From Annona cherimola (lineage: Eukaryota; Streptophyta; Magnoliopsida; Magnoliales; Annonaceae), in assembly GCA_030490835.1 (NCBI GenBank), contig CM059972.1, forward strand, positions 56,463,563-56,527,562: 64,000 bases of DNA, given 5' to 3'. Positions within the stretch are counted from its first letter, which is position 1. Each line of letters opens with the position of its first letter. The notes below the pieces were generated by a model. It was not told the DNA's origin. It saw only the letters and a program-made list of their open reading frames with translations, and ran no database searches. This document shows, in pieces, positions 58,937 to 64,000 of this stretch. A program made the translations under genes and the position numbers.

Positions 58937-59617
58937 TAGGGGTGCAACTTGGGCCGGGTTGAGCCCGAACCCAATTTTGGATAGTGTTGGGACTTGGTTT
59001 TTCATAACTCAAGTCCGAAAAACCCGAACCCGAGGAACCCGATTTGTAAATATGATAGGGTTAGGGTTCAAGTGAACCCAAACCCGAAGAACCCGAGCCC
59101 GATTTTCCATTTTATATTTATTATAAAATATATTATATACATACTATTTAAATAATATTTCTTTATATTCTTCATATTTTATGTTATTATATCTATATTT
59201 GAATACATATTTGGCATATTATAATTTTATTATAAATAAAGTATATTATTTCATTTATATTTATCTTTTATTTCTATCATTCATTTTTACACTTATTAAT
59301 TGTTTTTCTTTATCTTAGTTTTGATGTTAAATTTTTTTTAGAAATATTCTTTACATTACTATTTTTAAAAAATATGTAGTTTGATTATATATTATTATGT
59401 TTACATACATAATTTGTTATTATTATTTATTCATATGAAATTCTAAACTTATCACTTTTAAATAAAATGTAAATTCATCAACATACATTTCAACTCGAAA
59501 CTCAGCCCGAACCTAATTTTCAAAAATAGGGTTAGGGTTAAGGTTGATGTTTTATAAATAGGGTTAGGGTTAGGGTCGAGATGAACCCGAGTTTTATGAG
59601 CCCGAGTTGCACCCCTA
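58937..59617. mobile_element. hAT-type MITE, 681 bp
   Basis: Terminal inverted repeats TAGGGGTGCAAC / GTTGCACCCCTA, flanked by the 8 bp duplication CTTCAGGG (58929-58936 and 59618-59625). The Tekay-B 3' LTR gives the empty site (CTTGCTTCTGAGCTTTC near 51116). An 8 bp TSD with this TIR type is the hAT signature. There is no transposase ORF. The middle is very AT-rich; both ends carry CCCGAACCC and GGGTTAGGGTT repeats. Confidence 0.92.
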
Positions 59618-60448
59618 CTTCAGGGCTTTCTAGTTCACTGGGCTCGTCCAGATGGGCTTAGCCCACCAGTTAAGAATTTTTTTTTATTTCAATAGTCCGT
59701 ATTCTCTGAATATAATAGCTTATATCTCTTAATATAAATTTCTGTTTGATATGAAAATTTAGGGGTAAGCTTATAAAATTATATTTTATAATCTTGATGG
59801 TCCATTTCTCAAAATAACATCTTTATCATCAGATTTGGCATAAAGGGTTTAATAAAGGGTTAAAATTAAACATCACTTCAAATAGCTATGTAAATTAATT
59901 TTTAACAAAAATAATTCATTATATATACTTGAAAATATCTCAAATAATGTTTGCAACGGGTCAGATTATTATTTTTGCTTCTATATTTTTCTGTGTTTTA
60001 TCCTTAAAATACATATTTACTACTCTAAATCTTCATAAAAATTACTATATTTAGAAATCTATAAGTCTGATCATGTTGAAAATTTGCAGAAAAGCTAAAC
60101 ATATGATTATCTTGTTATCATACGGTCAAAATTCTCTGATTATGCTCAGAAGTACATTTATTTCATTATATAACATTTTCTACCCTGTATTTGCTACTCT
60201 TTAATGAAATAAGTAAAATTGCAATACCAAAGCTTCTAATAATATTCCTGTTACTAATTAACTATGTTAGAAGTATTGTGAACGGATTAGATCTGAGAAA
60301 TGAATTACATATAACATAAACTTAAGGAGATTAACCGAAAAAGACATCTTATGCAGCATACCTTCAATTCTCCTTCTTCTTCTTCGTAAATTCGTCTTCT
60401 ACTTCGTTCTCTCCTTCGAATGGCCGAGTCCCACCTCATATCTTCCCC

Positions 60449-60456
60449 CTTTTATA
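60449..60456 (-). promoter_or_regulatory. TATA box, Tekay-B 5' LTR
   Basis: TATAAAAG on the minus strand, conserved with 51956-51963. Confidence 0.55.
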
Positions 60457-60574
60457 CTAATCGCTTTGCTAAACGGCTGGGATTAATTGCCATGAATCCC
60501 ACCGTTACCTGTATGGCTCATAAATCTCATCCGTTTCTTAAAAACAGATGAAAACGGGCGGCAATTACATTAGT

Positions 60575-61574
60575 ATTTTTATTTTCATGTATTTTTATTA
60601 ATTATTAATTGCATTTAATTAATACACATATTTTCTTTTGACTAATTTAGGATCATCGAAAAGACTTTTAAATCTTGCATCATTTTTAAAAAAACTTAAT
60701 GCTTGCATTTCCTTTATTCAACCTTCATATCTATATCTTTTATTTTTCTTCTCATTTCTAATGTTGAATCCTTTTCTACATGTTTTATTTCTTTTATTTG
60801 CACATTTCCTTAATGTATTTAACTAACTTCTAATTGTTCCTAGTTGATACGCTTGAATCACTAATTTAATTACATTAACTTAAACACATTAAAGCTAGTA
60901 CTATGCGAAAGATACCGTAGAATAATAGTGAGTTGAATCAAAATCCACAGAGAGATGATAAAATTTTGAATTGTTGAGATATACTTATAATAAGAAAGAA
61001 GAGATAAGAAAGATAGAAAGATAGAAAGATAAGAGAGAGATAGAGAGAGATCAGAGAGATGAAAAACAAGAGAGAAGAAAAGTGCAAACAATTAAATAAG
61101 AGTGTAAATTAAATCTGAACTAAGAAAATAATTAAGAGATTGCAGAAATAAAATTTAATGTATGAAAGCACTAAAAGAAAACACATTAAATTTAATATAA
61201 AAATTACAAAGTAAGAAATAAAGCAGTAAATCTAATCTAAAAATTAAAATTGCAAAATTAACAATTACGAGACATTGAAAATAAATTACAAAGTGAAAAT
61301 AAACAAAAATTACATCACTCGAGTATGAAAAACAAATCTCCACCTCATGGAAATTTTATTGCTTCATTTTTTTGGTTGGAAGGTGAGAAGGCTCTATTTA
61401 TGCTTGTGGAGTGCCTAATGAAAAGATCTTGCATCCGATGTGGGGTTGCCTTGAATTGCTGTTGCCATGGCTTCACTTTCTTTATTGCGCTGGCTACCAC
61501 CTTCTCCTATTTCCTGCTTCGAACGTCCCTTTTGCTGTTGGTGTGGGGTTTGAATTAATGAATTATTAACTTGG
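60575..61574. other. AT-rich repeat debris
   Basis: No gene. Contains a GA-rich tract (about 60985-61080, AGAAAGATAGAAAG...). About 60895-60960 (GCGAAAGATACCGTAGAATA) resembles the kind of terminal sequence common in plant repeats. 61319-61557 has a short plus-strand ORF without recognisable domains. Confidence 0.4.
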
Positions 61575-63078
61575 CTAATTAAATCATTTTCTCCATATAC
61601 TGAAAATCAACATAATTTCTCTTAAGCATAATCCTTAAATCCAAAAATCATGAAATTAATATATCATCATTCCAACATCATAAATATTCATCCCATATCA
61701 TTTTTTAGCAATTTTGGAGCATTATTTGCATATTTCATATATGATTTTCCCGAATGCTCTATCTTTGCTCCAAATTTTTAATGTTTTGGCATAATTCCAC
61801 TTTGGCATTATATCCATACTTATTTTCTCATGCTTAGGCATTATCTAAGCATGATTTTACCCTACTTAACATTCAAAAGAAATTTGGAAAGAATTCACTT
61901 ACCTGAAGTGAAGATATCCTTCCTTCTTTCTCACTTTCTCTCTCTAACTTTTTTTCTTCCTTTCTAAGGCTTAACACGTGGTGGGGGTGGAAAATGCTCA
62001 AATGGAGCTGGTTGGAATGCATTTGGACTTCCCCAAGCCTCCCTATTTATAGTTTTTGATTTTCTACTTAATTGCAATTTACCCCCTCTTGCTTGAGGTA
62101 TTAAATGCTAAATATTTTGCCACCTCATTTCCACCTCATTTTTTATTTTCCTAGGTGGAATTATGTGGTCCACACATTTCTAGAGCTAATCCCTTCAATT
62201 AATTGCAAATTTTCATCAAAAGGTGTGTTAAATCTACACCCTTGATTTTCCATGATTGGATCCATCTTAGCCCTTGATTTTTCATCAAAATCCAAGCAAT
62301 CTTTTAGTCAAAAATTTCAGCCCCCCTTGCTGCCTTGGACGTCCCCTCTTGCAGCCCCTTTATTTATTATTTTTGTTTTATTAGAAATGCATATTTTAAT
62401 ACAAATTCATCCAAGCCATTGATCACTTGATAAGATCAAATGCGAGCCATAAATTTTGGCTCCAAAAATCAGCTTCCCTTGCACGCCCAAGCTGCCTTGG
62501 AGCTTGTGCAGATTTTTCATTTAATAATTTTCTTTTTAATTAATTAAAAATAATCAAAAGTCAAACCTATATTAATGTTAAAGTAAAAAGTGATTTTTGA
62601 TCTCCAATTGACGTTTGATCCTGACCTTTGATTCATAATTTTTGTCAAATCTTAAACCATTCATTATGATCATCATAATATTTTGGCCATCCATAAAAAA
62701 TTTCACTCCAATCCGACGTCCGAATTGCAAGTTATGAATTTTCTTCATTTTCTCTCCAAAAATACCTTAAAATTCGAAAATTATTAAAAAATTCAAAAGC
62801 ATCTCTTTTCCCTTTTCGTCCTTTAGTGGGAAGCTTCTTTTTTCATCTTTTTGTGATTAAGTCAATCCAAAGTGATTAATTCATCACTTTACTTTAACCA
62901 CATGATTACTATTTACGTTTCACTATTCACGTTCACTATTTATCTGAATTTCATAAATAATTATTTTAACCTCTATTCCCACATATTTTCATACTCATGA
63001 ATGTATATTTCTCTAATATATTACCTAGGGTTTACAACCCTAGGGTTTTATACACGTGTCTAAGATCGGGGTTTCACA
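61575..63078 (-). mobile_element. Truncated LTR, Tekay-like family
   Basis: Similar to 10508-11849 of the solo LTR, sharing for example TCATTTTCTCCATATACT, TTTGGAGCATTATTT, the TATA box (62044-62051) and the edge GGGGTTTCACA at 63078. The other two thirds of the LTR are missing at the left. No PPT follows on the right. Confidence 0.8.
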
Positions 63079-64000
63079 CCCTTGCACATGTGGCTTAATG
63101 CTTTTTACAAGATTAGCTACCTTGTAAGACGATTTAATTGCTCGATTAATTCTTGGAAAAGAAAAATCTCTGCTAGATCCGTGTGTAAGGCATAGGTTTC
63201 CTCTTTGTTAAGGGGAGTTGTTTAATAGATAGGAATATACCTTAAACCTTGTGTAGTCAATAAACAGGTTTTGAACTTATCAATTCTACTTTATTTAATG
63301 ACATGGGAACATAGCAATTGAATAGGGCGTAATTAGCTTTATATACGTTGGAAGACTTATATAAAGATTATTGAACTTGGACTAGTAAATCCATGCACAA
63401 TCCAATAAAAAAGAACCAATGCAATATAATTTAGATTCAAGGATTCCGAGCTATCCATCTGCCATCCCCGATTGATAAACCCGTTTCTAGTATTCTAGCG
63501 ATTCCGTGGACTCTATTCTGATTTCTTATTGTGTTTGTTAGTTTTAGTTTTAAATTAAAAAACTCAGAATTTTCTACCCACCAAAAGGAGTTAAACTAAT
63601 TAATAATTTCAGTTAGACAATTCCTCGTGGGAACGATACTCTACTCACTCTTTATTACTCGATTCGGCACGTATACTTGCGTTAAAAGCGAGCATTTTAA
63701 TAGACATATACGCAGCTCGTCACTCTACATGCCTGCATGGGTATCAGAAGAATTTTGAGAAAATTCAGGATATTAAAGAAAATTTTGAAAATTCTTATTT
63801 ATACAAAGGATTAATATTAAAATTTGTGGATATATTTAAAATTTTTAAAAATAGGAATATTAACTATGAAGATCCATTAAATATGAGTTTATTTGGATTA
63901 AAATTATAGGAAGATTATTTTAGTCTAAATCCCTTAAATGTTCTAGATATCATATGGTTTTATATGATTGCATTAATAAGGGAATAAATAACAAGATATT
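63079..64000. other. Unclassified AT-rich sequence
   Basis: No ORF or RNA gene seen. About 63620-63690 (CCTCGTGGGAACGATACTCT...CACGTATACTTGCG) looks like part of a dispersed plant repeat. I cannot name the family. Confidence 0.35.

Larger units (their letters stand above)
49625..60569 (-). mobile_element. Tekay-B: Ty3/gypsy chromovirus, structurally complete
   Basis: LTRs at 49625-52075 and 57455-60569, TSD TTAGT at 49620-49624 and 60570-60574, iMet-type PBS, PPT, and gag-PR-RT-RH-INT-chromodomain on the minus strand. Coding is broken in several places. The LTR length difference is explained by a hAT-type MITE in the 5' LTR. The LTRs differ more than those of the copia or Tat elements, so this insertion looks older. 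Confidence 0.92.
57455..60569 (-). mobile_element. 5' LTR of Tekay-B (with MITE)
   Basis: 3115 bp including a 681 bp MITE plus 8 bp target duplication; otherwise aligned throughout with 49625-52075. Confidence 0.9.

Noticed and set aside
60890..63700. Possible inverted pair of a dispersed repeat (GCGAAAGATACCGTAG... versus GCAAGTATACGTGCC...)
   Set aside because: Similarity by eye is too weak to define ends or a TSD.

Overview
This window is plant nuclear DNA made almost entirely of nested LTR retrotransposons. I see no intact host gene, tRNA, rRNA or CRISPR array. Plant origin follows from the lineages present: Tekay-type chromoviruses, a Sirevirus-type Ty1/copia element, Tat-type Ty3/gypsy elements with a second RNase H, and captured fragments of plant ARGONAUTE4-clade, ER-type Ca2+-ATPase and ribosomal protein L4 genes. 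The GC-rich captured exons would fit a monocot, but this is a weak guess.

Layout. (1) 1-1009 is the end of a plus-oriented LTR inserted into the 3' LTR (1010-4653) of minus-strand Tekay-A. Tekay-A pol lies at 4692-7979 and its gag at 40676-42178. (2) A Sirevirus-type copia element (7980-40675, minus strand, TSD TGAAT) splits Tekay-A inside its protease. Its 3' LTR (7980-13120) is split by a 3.47 kb solo LTR (8379-11849, TSD CAACT). (3) An 18.5 kb Tat element (13632-32095, minus strand, TSD GGTAC) sits inside an env-like/third ORF of the copia element; the halves of that ORF are at 13387-13631 and 32096-33505. (4) 42.5-49.2 kb is a decayed plus-strand Tat-like element with gag remnants, no recognisable pol and one LTR (48012-49240). 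(5) A second Tekay element, Tekay-B, occupies 49625-60569 (minus strand, TSD TTAGT). A 681 bp hAT-type MITE sits in its 5' LTR (58937-59617, TSD CTTCAGGG). (6) 60570-64000 is AT-rich repeat debris with a truncated LTR (61575-63078).

The most notable content is in the Tat element. Between integrase and the 3' LTR it carries an intronless, sense-oriented fragment of an AGO4-clade ARGONAUTE (N, L1, PAZ, L2 and start of MID; no PIWI), bracketed by two polypurine tracts. Both LTRs carry, antisense to the element, a chimera of an ER Ca2+-ATPase 5' end fused to an RPL4 fragment, plus a probable homeodomain piece. Its gag region has three consecutive gag-like modules. So this retroelement captured several host genes, one of them from the RNA-directed DNA methylation pathway that silences such elements.

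Order of events read from the nesting: Tekay-A first, then copia into Tekay-A, then the Tat element and the solo LTR into copia. Nearly all coding regions are broken by stops or frameshifts, and many stops look like C-to-T changes. None of the autonomous elements appears fully intact here.
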